Part shown: in pieces, positions 55,623 through 64,000 of the stretch
How the letters are laid out: the number at the start of each line of letters is the position of its first letter
Numbering within the stretch: the first letter of the stretch is position 1
Assembly: GCF_003664585.1 (NCBI RefSeq)
Contig: NZ_RCHI01000004.1
Location: 186,001 to 250,000, forward strand
Source of the DNA: Paenirhodobacter hankyongi
GTDB taxonomy: Bacteria > Pseudomonadota > Alphaproteobacteria > Rhodobacterales > Rhodobacteraceae
Length of the DNA stretch: 64,000 bases
Reading direction: 5' to 3'
Notes under the pieces: generated by a model
What the model saw: the letters and a program-made list of their open reading frames with translations, nothing else
The model's database searches: none
Told to the model about the DNA's origin: nothing
Program-made: the position numbers and the translations under genes

Positions 55623-56645
55623 ATGGGCTATAAAGTCGTCGTCGCGGGCGCCACGGGCAATGTGGGCCGCGAAATGCTGAACATTCTCGCCGAGCGCGAG
55701 TTTCCTGCTGATGAGGTTGTCGCTCTGGCTTCGCGCCGGAGCCTTGGCACTGAGGTCAGCTACGGCGACAAAACCCTGAAGACCAAAGACATCGAAGGCT
55801 TCGACTTCACGGGCTATGACATCGCGCTCTTTGCCATCGGCTCGGAGCCGACGAAGAAGTATGCGCCGATCGCCGCCTCGCAGGGCTGCGTGGTGATCGA
55901 CAACTCGTCGCTCTACCGCTACGACCCGGAGATCCCGCTGGTGGTTCCGGAAGTGAACCCGGAAGCGGTCGAGATGTACAAGAACAAGAACATCATCGCG
56001 AACCCGAACTGCTCGACCGCGCAGCTCGTCGTTGCGCTGAAGCCGCTGCATGACCGCGCCAAGATCAAGCGCGTCGTCGTCGCGACCTATCAGTCGGTCT
56101 CGGGCGCGGGCAAGGAAGGCATGGACGAGCTCTGGGATCAGACCAAGGCCGTCTACAACCCGACCTCGGACGTGCCGCCGAAGAAGTTCACCAAGGAGAT
56201 CGCCTTCAACGTGATCCCGCACATCGACGTCTTCATGGAAGACGGCTCGACCAAGGAAGAGTGGAAGATGGTCGCGGAGACGAAGAAGATCGTCGATCCG
56301 AAGATCAAGCTGACCGCGACCTGCGTGCGCGTGCCGGTCTTCGTCGGCCATTCGGAAGCGGTGAACATCGAGTTCGAGGAGTTCCTCGACGAGGACGAGG
56401 CGCGCGACATCCTGCGCGAGGCGCCCGGTGTCATGGTGATCGACAAGCGCGAGAACGGTGGCTACATCACGCCGAAGGAATGCGTGGGCGACTATGCCAC
56501 CTTCATCTCGCGCATCCGCCAGGACAGCACGATCGACAACGGCATCAACCTGTGGTGCGTGTCGGACAACCTGCGCAAGGGCGCGGCGCTGAACGCAGTG
56601 CAGATCGCCGAAACCCTCGGCAATCGTTGCCTGAAGAAGGGGTGA
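55623..56645 (+). CDS. asd: Aspartate-semialdehyde dehydrogenase
   Basis: A 340-aa NADPH-dependent enzyme making aspartate semialdehyde for lysine, threonine, methionine and peptidoglycan. The dinucleotide motif is VVAGATGNVGREML, the active Cys130 is in ANPNCSTAQL, and the catalytic His is expected in VFVGHSEAVN. GGAGG precedes ATG 55623. Downstream lies a repeat-rich stretch. Confidence 0.96.
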   Translation: MGYKVVVAGATGNVGREMLNILAEREFPADEVVALASRRSLGTEVSYGDKTLKTKDIEGFDFTGYDIALFAIGSEPTKKYAPIAASQGCVVIDNSSLYRYDPEIPLVVPEVNPEAVEMYKNKNIIANPNCSTAQLVVALKPLHDRAKIKRVVVATYQSVSGAGKEGMDELWDQTKAVYNPTSDVPPKKFTKEIAFNVIPHIDVFMEDGSTKEEWKMVAETKKIVDPKIKLTATCVRVPVFVGHSEAVNIEFEEFLDEDEARDILREAPGVMVIDKRENGGYITPKECVGDYATFISRIRQDSTIDNGINLWCVSDNLRKGAALNAVQIAETLGNRCLKKG

Positions 56646-56654
56646 GCCGCGGTC

Positions 56655-56698
56655 GGGGTGCCATGCACCCCGATCAAACGCTCCGGTGGAGCGTTTGA
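56655..56698 (+). terminator. Two consecutive hairpins after asd
   Basis: The first stem is GGGGTG/CACCCC (56655-56671). The second is a perfect 11-bp TCAAACGCTCC/GGAGCGTTTGA with a GGT loop (56674-56698). No T-tract follows, so these may be transcript-end or processing structures. Confidence 0.55.
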
Positions 56699-56701
56699 AG
56701 C

Positions 56702-56773
56702 GGCGAACGCCCGGAGCGCAAGCGAGGGCCGGGTGCCTTTGGCGAACGCCCGGAGCGCAAGCGCAGGGCCGGT
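56702..56773 (+). repeat. Two tandem copies of a 33-bp unit (39-bp period)
   Basis: Copies at 56702-56734 and 56741-56773 share GGCGAACGCCCGGAGCGCAA and then GCG(C)AGGGCCGG, differing by one inserted C and the last bases. They follow the asd hairpins and precede the MuiA-like gene. Confidence 0.8.
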
Positions 56774-56881
56774 CCTTCCTCTCCATCCTCTGACCTGAAC
56801 GTGAGGGCGCCGTGACACGGCGCCCTCTTGCTTTTGCACTGCCCCCCGGCGACCCTGCGCGGGAAAGTCGGAGGAGTTTCC

Positions 56882-58465
56882 ATGCGTTCCCTTTTCATCG
56901 CGCTTCTTGCATCCACCGCCCCCGCGGCGCTCTTCGCGGCCCCGGTCGCACTGCCCGCCACCGTCACCGCCGTCACCCTTTTCCCCGAGGGGGCGCAGGT
57001 CACCCGCACCGTCGCGGTGCCCGCGGGCGGCGAGATCCTGGTGCCGAACCTGCCCGACGGCACCGATCCGGCCGGGCTGCGCGTCACCGGAACGGGGCTT
57101 GCGATCGGCGCCGTCACGCTGATCGACGAGCGCCAGCCCGCGGCCGAGGATGTCGTCTCGCCCGCCCTCGCCGCGGCGCGGGCGAAGGTCGCCGACCTGA
57201 CCGAGGCGCTGGCGGCAAAGCAGGACGGCATTGCCCAGATCCGCGCCAAGGCAGAGGCGGCGCGGGCGAAGGTCGAGTTCCTCAAGGGGCTCGACACCGC
57301 GAACACCGCGCCCGCCGATATCGCCAAGCTTGCCCAGACCGTGGCCGAGGGCGTGCTGGCCGCGAATGGCGAGGCGATCGCCGCCGAGGCCGAGGTTCGC
57401 CGCGCCGAAGTGGCGCTGCAACCGGACCGTGACGCGCTCGAGACCGCGCAAAAGGCGCTTGCGGCGCTCGAGCACCCCGAGAAGGGCAGCGATTCCCTGC
57501 TGGTCACCGCCACGGGGGCGGGCACGCTGACGATCACCACCTTCGTGCAGGGGGCCGGCTGGACGCCGAGCTATGACCTGCGCCTGGACGGCACGGCGGG
57601 CCGGCTTGCCATCGACCGCTTCGTCTCGGTCCGGCAGGCGACGGGCGAGGACTGGACCGGGGTCGATCTGACGCTGTCGACCGCGCGCCCCTCGGACCGC
57701 ACCGATCCGTCCGAGCTCTGGCCGCAGCTTCTGCGCATCGGGCCGGAACAGCCGGTGGGGGGGATGGCCAAGTCCGCGATGCGCGAGGCCGACAGCTTCG
57801 CGATGCCGGTGGCCGAGGCCGCGCCGATGCCGATGACGCTTGCGATGCAGGGCGAGACGGTGACCTATCGCTATGCGACGCCCGTCGACATCCGCGACGG
57901 GGTCGAGAACCTGCGCCTTGGCCTCGATACGCTCGAACGCCCGGCGAAGGTGCTGGCCGAGGCGGTGCCGGCACGCGACGACACCGCCTATCGCGTGGCC
58001 GAGGGCACCAACACCGGGGTCGAGGCGCTGCTGCCGGGCCCGGCGACGCTCTTCGTCGACGGCGCGGTCGTGGGCACCGCCGAGATGCCCGCGGTGGCGG
58101 CCGGCGCGCCGTTCCGCTTCGGCTTCGGGGCGATCGACGGGCTGCGGCTGAAGCGCCTTGTCCCCGAGGCGAACGAGGGCGACCGCGGTCTGATCTCGAA
58201 ATCGAACGAGCGGCGCGAGGTGGCGCAGATCTCGGTCGAGAACCTGAGCGGCCGCGACTGGCCGGTGCGGCTGATCGATCAGGTGCCCTATTCCGAGCAG
58301 GAGGACCTGAAGATCGACTGGACCGCCACGCCGGCCCCCACGGCGACCGACTGGACCGACAAGCGCGGCCTGCTCGCCTGGGAGTTCGACCTTGCCGCCG
58401 GCAAGACCCAGGCGGTGAAACTGGAAACCACGATCCGCTGGCCGGCCGATCAGGTTCTGCAATGA
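56882..58465 (+). CDS. Exported DUF4139/MuiA-family protein
   Basis: A 527-aa protein with a signal peptide (MRSLFIALLASTAPAALFAA). The N-terminal DUF4140-like part (TVTAVTLFPEGAQVTRTV) is followed by a long helical/coiled-coil region (about 100-200, rich in Ala, Glu and Lys) and the DUF4139 beta domain (GWTPSYDLRLDG, ATGEDWTGVDLTLSTARP). The family was named mucoidy inhibitor A from one species; its biochemical role is unknown. ATG 56882 follows GGAGGAG. A strong terminator follows. Confidence 0.87.
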   Translation: MRSLFIALLASTAPAALFAAPVALPATVTAVTLFPEGAQVTRTVAVPAGGEILVPNLPDGTDPAGLRVTGTGLAIGAVTLIDERQPAAEDVVSPALAAARAKVADLTEALAAKQDGIAQIRAKAEAARAKVEFLKGLDTANTAPADIAKLAQTVAEGVLAANGEAIAAEAEVRRAEVALQPDRDALETAQKALAALEHPEKGSDSLLVTATGAGTLTITTFVQGAGWTPSYDLRLDGTAGRLAIDRFVSVRQATGEDWTGVDLTLSTARPSDRTDPSELWPQLLRIGPEQPVGGMAKSAMREADSFAMPVAEAAPMPMTLAMQGETVTYRYATPVDIRDGVENLRLGLDTLERPAKVLAEAVPARDDTAYRVAEGTNTGVEALLPGPATLFVDGAVVGTAEMPAVAAGAPFRFGFGAIDGLRLKRLVPEANEGDRGLISKSNERREVAQISVENLSGRDWPVRLIDQVPYSEQEDLKIDWTATPAPTATDWTDKRGLLAWEFDLAAGKTQAVKLETTIRWPADQVLQ

Positions 58466-58472
58466 CATGAAA

Positions 58473-58500
58473 AGGGGCAGCCCTGCGGCTGCCCCTTCCT
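58473..58500 (+). terminator. Rho-independent terminator after the MuiA-like gene
   Basis: A perfect 11-bp stem AAGGGGCAGCC/GGCTGCCCCTT with a CTGC loop and a short pyrimidine tail, between convergent genes. Confidence 0.8.
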
Positions 58501-58536
58501 GTTCCGTCCCGGTGCCGGCCCTTGCGGGCGGCGCCG

Positions 58537-59187
58537 TCAGATCTGTTCGAAGGCCCCGGTCTCGGGGTTGAACTGCTCGAGCCCGCCCGAGCCGATCTCG
58601 TGCCACAGCCCGTGCAGCGTCATGTTGCCCGCCTCGATCGCGGCGCGCACGAAGGGGAAGGTCATCAGGTTCTCAAGGCTGGTGATCACCCCCTGCTTCT
58701 CGAGTGCCTCGATCTGCGTTTCCTCGGGCAGCTCCTTCACCTCTTCATAGGCGGGGCGCAGCAGGTTCAGCCAGGTGCCGACGAAGGAGGTCTTTTCCTC
58801 CAGCTCGGGCGCGTGGCCGGTGCACATCGCATGGCAGCCGTGTACGCCGCCGCATTGCGAATGGCCCAGCACGATCAGATGCGCGACCTTGAGCGAGGTC
58901 ACCGCATATTCGACCGCGGCCGAGGTGCCGTGGTGATCGCCATCCGGGTTGTAGGGCGGCACCAGGTTCGCGATGTTGCGGTGGCTGAAGAACTCGCCCG
59001 AGTCGGCGCCGAAGATCGAGGTCACGTGGACCCGCGAGTCGCAGCAGGCGATGATCATCGCTCGCGGGCGCTGGCCTTCATCGGCGAGGCGGCGATACCA
59101 GGAGCGGTTTTCCGTGTAGGTGGTCGCTTTCCAGCCATGATAGCGGCTGACCAGATACGAAGGCAGAGGCCGAACGTGTTCCTTCAT
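58537..59187 (-). CDS. Beta-class carbonic anhydrase
   Basis: A 216-aa zinc enzyme that interconverts CO2 and bicarbonate. Zinc ligands are Cys49 (IIACCDSRV, with Asp50 and Arg52), His109 and Cys112 (LGHSQCGG). GGGGATC precedes ATG 59187; ATG 59199 in the same frame lies inside that site and would leave no ribosome site. It stands alone on the minus strand, divergent from the Hpt-like gene. Confidence 0.94.
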   Translation of the reverse strand: MKEHVRPLPSYLVSRYHGWKATTYTENRSWYRRLADEGQRPRAMIIACCDSRVHVTSIFGADSGEFFSHRNIANLVPPYNPDGDHHGTSAAVEYAVTSLKVAHLIVLGHSQCGGVHGCHAMCTGHAPELEEKTSFVGTWLNLLRPAYEEVKELPEETQIEALEKQGVITSLENLMTFPFVRAAIEAGNMTLHGLWHEIGSGGLEQFNPETGAFEQI

Positions 59188-59367
59188 CGTGATCCCCATT
59201 GATTGCAGGCACTAGATAGGCCGAGCCGCGTGCAAGTGCGAGGAAATTTTCGCGACCGTCATTCTTTGGCCAAGGTCTCAACGTTTTCTTGAGGCATCCG
59301 TGCCAGTCTGGTGGCCAGGGAGGCAGCGCGCGACGCGAGGCGGCGCAATGTGGGAAGGAGGATGGCT

Positions 59368-59748
59368 GTGGGAACCGTGTCCAGTATCCGGATCGAGGAG
59401 GGCGTGCGTGTCGATCCCGACCGCGTGCTGAGGCTGGCGGCTCGGCTCGGCCGGATCGACGCCGCGCATCTGATCTCGGCCACACGGCAGGATCTGATCG
59501 AGCAATTCGCCCGCATCGAGCTGGCGGTCGGGCAGGGTGATGCCGGGCAGGCGGCCTGGACCGCGGTCGAGGTCGAGCGGCTGGCCGATCAGGTCGGGAT
59601 GATCGGGCTCGCGCGCGTGGCGCGCGATCTGCAGGACTGCTGCGCCCGCGACGACCGTCCGGCGCTCGAGGCCGTGACCGCGCGGCTGATCCGCATCGGC
59701 GAGCGTTCGCTTTCGGCGATGGGTGTGCTGGCCGGACGCCGCGGCTGA
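59368..59748 (+). CDS. Hpt-like four-helix protein lacking the phospho-histidine
   Basis: A 126-aa cytosolic helical protein. Residues 35-118 have the spacing of a histidine-phosphotransfer domain. The motif usually read as HxLKGxAxxLG is here VERLADQVGMIGLARVARDL, without the phospho-accepting His. It may be a pseudo-Hpt that binds but does not phosphorylate. GTG 59368 fits the AAGGAGG at 59355-59361; ATG 59362 is directly adjacent to that site and so less likely. Confidence 0.6.
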   Translation: MGTVSSIRIEEGVRVDPDRVLRLAARLGRIDAAHLISATRQDLIEQFARIELAVGQGDAGQAAWTAVEVERLADQVGMIGLARVARDLQDCCARDDRPALEAVTARLIRIGERSLSAMGVLAGRRG

Positions 59749-59849
59749 GCCTCGCCCGATCGTGATGCAGGGCCGGGGGTTGCGGCTGCCGGTCGGGGCG
59801 CTACCCTTGCGGCGCGGGGCGGCGGCGCTCCGCCTGTCCGGAGACCGAG

Positions 59850-61246
<1,397 letters not shown>

Positions 61247-61250
<4 letters not shown>

Positions 61251-62077
61251 GTGACCGGCGCCTCACCCCGTTCTCGGGCCGCATCGCGCTTGAAACCCTG
61301 CGCGGGCAGGTGGCGGCCGAGGCCTTCACCGAGGGCGAGCCCGCCCGCGTTATCCTGCCGGTGGTCGATCTGAGCCCCGCGCCCGGCGCGCTGCGCGACC
61401 GTCAGCTGATCTTCGGCGCCGCGGTCACGGTGATCGAGCGGCGCGGGGCGGCGGCCTTCGTGCAGGCCGCGGCGGACGGCTATTGCGGCTGGGTTCCCGC
61501 GGTGGCGTTCGGCGCGCCCGCGCGGCCGACCCATGTCGTCAGCGCCGCCGCGACCCATGTCTATCGCGAAGCCTCGATCAAGCGCGGCGAGGTGATGTCG
61601 CTCAGCCTTGGCGCGCGGCTTGCGGTGCTCGACGAAGACGCGAAATTCCTGCGCATCGCCGAGGGATACGTGCCGCGTCCGCATCTGCGCCCGCTCGACC
61701 CGCCCGAGACCGACCCGGTCGCGGTGGCCGAGCGGCTGCTGGGCACGCCCTATCTGTGGGGCGGCAATTCGCGCGAGGGGATCGACTGTTCGGGCCTCGT
61801 GCAGGTCGCGCTTGCCCTGTGTGGGCGCGTCTGTCCGGCGGATTCCGACCAGCAGAGCCGCGCCTTCGGCGATTTCCTGCCCGCGGGCACGGTACCGCAG
61901 CGGGGTGACCTGTTCTTCTGGAAGGGGCATGTCGCCATGGCCTGCGACGGCGAGCGGCTGATCCACGCGAACGGCCACACGATGAGCGTGGCGCATGAGG
62001 GCATTGCCGCCTGTCTGGCGCGGATCGAGGCGGCGGGCGACGGGCCCTTCCTCGGGCTGAAGCGGCCCGGCGCCTAG
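61247..62077 (+). CDS. NlpC/P60-family peptidoglycan hydrolase
   Basis: A 276-aa protein with SH3-like N-terminal domains (ILPVVDLSPAPGAL and ATHVYREASIKRGEVMSL) and a C-terminal NlpC/P60 peptidase: GTPYLWGGNSREGIDCSGLVQ (catalytic Cys), QRGDLFFWKGHVAMA (His), and LIHANGHTMSV. There is no signal peptide, so substrates may be cytosolic muropeptides, which would fit the coupled M17 aminopeptidase. Stop TAG is shared as CTAG with the convergent DUF2794 gene. Confidence 0.88.
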
Positions 62078-62421
62078 TCGACCGGGCGGATCAGCTTGCG
62101 TTCAAGCACGCGCAGCACGGTCGCCAGATCCTGCCCGCGCTTGAGCACCTGCCCGTCCATGCCGATCACCGCATACATGCCCTGCCGGTTGCGCAGGGCG
62201 GGGCGCTTCTCGATGCGGAAGAGCGGATTCTCGGCCGCGCGGCGGAAGACCGCGAAGATCGCGACGTCGCGCAGGAAGCTCATGCCATAGTCGCGCCATT
62301 CGCCGGCCGCGACCATCCGGCCGTAAAGGGTGAGAATCGCGCCAAGCTCCTGCCGATCGAAGGCGATCTGCCGCGGGGCAGAGGGCTGGGCGGGAAAGGG
62401 GGTGGGCGACTGGACCGTCAT
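62074..62421 (-). CDS. DUF2794-family protein
   Basis: A 115-aa cytosolic protein of an alphaproteobacterial family of unknown function. Characteristic are IAFDRQELGAILTLYGRMVAAGEWRDY and FLRDVAIFAVFRRAAENPLFRIEK. ATG 62421 starts the conserved part. Its last bases coincide with the NlpC gene's stop. Confidence 0.85.
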   Translation of the reverse strand: MTVQSPTPFPAQPSAPRQIAFDRQELGAILTLYGRMVAAGEWRDYGMSFLRDVAIFAVFRRAAENPLFRIEKRPALRNRQGMYAVIGMDGQVLKRGQDLATVLRVLERKLIRPVD

Positions 62422-62640
62422 GACAAAAGGGTGACACCGCGGCGGCGGCAAATCAAGCCCGCGCGGCGGTGCGGGCGCCATGAAATCGCCGTGAAATGGC
62501 CCGCAAAAGACCCGCTTTGCCGCCGCATTCCGCCGCGATCGCGGTGGAGGATCAGCGCAGCGGAAAACGCTGCCTCCCGGGGATGCGGTCGAAAGCCCCC
62601 ACCCAGTTCGCGCCCCCGGGAGGCTTTCCGCGCCACGGAA

Positions 62641-62672
62641 TGCAAAAACCCCGCCCGAAAGGGCGGGGTTTT
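62641..62672. terminator. Rho-independent terminator, minus-strand I78 gene
   Basis: A 12-bp stem AAAACCCCGCCC/GGGCGGGGTTTT with a GAAA tetraloop. A five-T run follows on the minus strand, and there is a T run in the other direction too. Confidence 0.9.
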
Positions 62673-62696
62673 GTCGTCAGGACGCTGCGCCGGGGC

Positions 62697-63032
62697 TCAG
62701 CCGCAATCGATGTTGAAGATCTTGCCGGTCTGGTCGAGACGGAACACGATGCGCTGCGGGTTGTATTCCTGCGGCTCGAGCCCGCGCCATTCGACGACAT
62801 TGATCGGACGCGAGATGCCGAGCGTCGGGATCACCGAGCCGGGCTGGCCAAGCGCCGAGACGTAATCGGCGGCGTGGCAGGTGTCGGGCTCGCGCTGCTC
62901 GAGCGCGCCCTCGGTGACCTTCGGCGTCAGGTGCGGCGTCGGCATCGGCTCGGCCGGCTCCTCCCGGGTCGTGGTCTGGCAGGCGGCGAGGAGCACCGCG
63001 CAGGTGGCTATGACGGAAATTCGGAACAACAT
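62697..63032 (-). CDS. I78-family peptidase-inhibitor-like lipoprotein
   Basis: A 111-aa lipoprotein. The lipobox is LLAAC (Cys about 18). The mature part (from about 50) matches the I78 inhibitor layout: DTCHAADYVSALGQPGSVI, RPINVVEW near the middle, and RIVFRLDQTGKIFNIDCG at the end, with its two Cys positions. These inhibitors bind serine proteases; the S1 protease here is a possible but unproven target. A terminator follows. Confidence 0.82.
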   Translation of the reverse strand: MLFRISVIATCAVLLAACQTTTREEPAEPMPTPHLTPKVTEGALEQREPDTCHAADYVSALGQPGSVIPTLGISRPINVVEWRGLEPQEYNPQRIVFRLDQTGKIFNIDCG

Positions 63033-63103
63033 GTCGCACCCATTGCTTGCGTTGACGGGCAGATTGGCTCAGTTTGCCCTCTCTATACAGCGAGGAAACG
63101 CCG

Positions 63104-64000
63104 ATGAGAACCCGTGCCGCAGTGGCTGTTGCCCCCGGAAAACCGCTTGAAATCATGGAAGTGAACCTGGAAGGCCCGAAGAAGGGCGAGGTTCTGGTCG
63201 AAATCAAGGCAACGGGCATCTGCCACACCGACGAATTCACGTTGTCGGGAGCGGATCCCGAGGGAATCTTCCCGGCGATTCTCGGCCATGAGGGCGCGGG
63301 TGTGGTGCTCGAGGTCGGCGAGGGCGTGACGACGCTGAAGCCGGGCGATCACGTGATTCCGCTCTACACCCCGGAATGCCGCGAATGCCCGTCCTGCCTC
63401 AGCCGCAAGACGAACCTGTGCACCGCGATCCGCTCGACCCAGGGGCAGGGGCTGCTGCCCGACGGCACCACGCGCTTCTCGATGCTCGATGGCACGCCGA
63501 TCCATCACTACATGGGCTGCTCGACCTTCGCCAACCACACCGTGGTGCCCGAGATCGCGCTCGCCAAGATCCGCGACGACGCGCCCTTCGACAAGGTGTG
63601 CTATGTCGGCTGCGGCGTCACCACCGGCATCGGCGCGGTGCTGAACACCGCGAAGGTCGAGATCGGTGCGAAGGCGGTGGTCTTCGGTCTGGGCGGCATC
63701 GGCCTGAACGTCATCCAGGGCCTGAAGATGGCCGGCGCCGACATGATCATCGGCGTCGATCTGAACGACGACAAGGAAGAGTGGGGCCGTCGCTTCGGGA
63801 TGACGCATTTCGTCAATCCGAAGAAGATCGAGGGCGGCATCGTGCAGCATATCGTCAACCTGACGAAGACCCCCTTCGACCAGATCGGCGGCGCCGATTA
63901 CAGCTTCGACTGCACCGGCAATGTGCAGGTGATGCGCGATGCGCTCGAATGCACGCATCGCGGCTGGGGCGTGTCGGTGGTGATCGGCGTGGCGCCGGCG
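63104..64000 (+). CDS. Glutathione-dependent formaldehyde dehydrogenase (class III ADH), 3' end outside window
   Basis: Oxidises S-(hydroxymethyl)glutathione with NAD+, detoxifying formaldehyde. Visible over 299 codons: catalytic zinc ligands in [10 protein letters not shown] and LGHEGAGVV, the structural zinc cluster [26 protein letters not shown], and the nucleotide motif [14 protein letters not shown]. The ATG follows CGAGGA. The frame is open at base 64000, so the last ~75 residues and the stop lie beyond it. Genes of this type are called frmA or adhI. Confidence 0.95.
   Translation, partial: MRTRAAVAVAPGKPLEIMEVNLEGPKKGEVLVEIKATGICHTDEFTLSGADPEGIFPAILGHEGAGVVLEVGEGVTTLKPGDHVIPLYTPECRECPSCLSRKTNLCTAIRSTQGQGLLPDGTTRFSMLDGTPIHHYMGCSTFANHTVVPEIALAKIRDDAPFDKVCYVGCGVTTGIGAVLNTAKVEIGAKAVVFGLGGIGLNVIQGLKMAGADMIIGVDLNDDKEEWGRRFGMTHFVNPKKIEGGIVQHIVNLTKTPFDQIGGADYSFDCTGNVQVMRDALECTHRGWGVSVVIGVAPA

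Noticed and set aside
62422-62696. Frames crossing the 275-base gap between DUF2794 and the I78 lipoprotein
   Set aside because: They run through a clear terminator hairpin and have no domain or ribosome site.

Overview
The window is a 64 kb piece of a GC-rich (roughly two thirds G+C) alphaproteobacterial chromosome. Several families found mainly in Rhodobacterales point to the Rhodobacteraceae/Paracoccaceae: a second-type RpoH sigma factor starting MALDG, tandem DUF6455-like proteins, DUF2794, DUF1467, a HU-like protein with an acidic N-terminus, and an SH3 protein paired with a 2-hydroxyacid dehydrogenase. It looks like ordinary core chromosome. I see no phage, insertion sequence, CRISPR array or rRNA operon. 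Genes are tightly packed, often with ATGA/TGATG overlaps, and no gene-free stretch exceeds 300 bases.

Layout. 1-3.2 kb: end of gshB, an esterase, and comM on the opposite strand. 3.4-7.9 kb: a stress/cofactor operon (rpoH, chaN-like, coaBC, dut, membrane-anchored moeB/thiF-like). 8-9.5 kb: an amino-acid-type ABC binding protein and permease without an ATPase. 9.6-15.3 kb: M3 oligopeptidase, CDF metal exporter, SH3 protein, 2-hydroxyacid dehydrogenase, exported PRC-barrel protein. 15.5-18 kb: dimethylglycine/sarcosine dehydrogenase. 18-25 kb: exported GH25 and EF-hand proteins, an AhpD-like protein, a CysZ-like membrane protein, a nitroreductase, small conserved proteins, an M48 lipoprotein, the DUF6455 pair, methylmalonyl-CoA epimerase and a response regulator. 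25-31 kb: GNAT, a 44-aa membrane protein, DUF1800/DUF1501 pair, aspS. 31-38 kb: GT87, carB, a 26-aa lipoprotein, YqaA-like and MFS proteins, two identical tRNA-Asn genes. 38-44 kb: metallo-beta-lactamase-fold hydrolase, orphan histidine kinase, lon, small exported protein, HU-like protein, tRNA-Val(CAC). 44-49.6 kb: glcDEF, a trypsin-like protease, hsp20. 49.6-52.6 kb: modABC with a TOBE-less ModE-type regulator and a candidate Mo-box. 52.7-56.6 kb: MFS, two glycosyltransferases (LpcC-like and GT29/sialyltransferase-like), asd. 56.9-64 kb: MuiA/DUF4139 protein, beta carbonic anhydrase, degenerate Hpt-like protein, M17 aminopeptidase with NlpC/P60 hydrolase, DUF2794, I78-type lipoprotein, and the start of glutathione-dependent formaldehyde dehydrogenase.

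Genes working together. An RpoH-type sigma factor is encoded here, and lon and hsp20 share an upstream pattern TTGAA(A/G)-N16-C(C/T)AGAT that looks like its promoter. GlcDEF would oxidise glycolate to glyoxylate, and the 2-hydroxyacid dehydrogenase could reduce glyoxylate. gshB at the left edge and the formaldehyde dehydrogenase at the right edge both concern glutathione. ModABC supplies molybdate and the MoeB/ThiF-like protein could serve molybdopterin or thiamin sulfur transfer.

The most unusual non-coding signal is a dispersed element. One module resembles TTCTTCTTGCCAGAAATACCTCGGGG and the other is the palindrome GGGGC-AGC-GCCCC. It occurs at convergent gene ends near 11.7, 18.1 and (palindrome only) 21.9 kb, and once in reverse inside the glcD-glcE junction, where it encodes the last 14 residues of GlcD. 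No gene set here is clearly a new defence or secretion system. The better leads are the GT29/LpcC pair, the DUF6455 pair and the very small membrane proteins.
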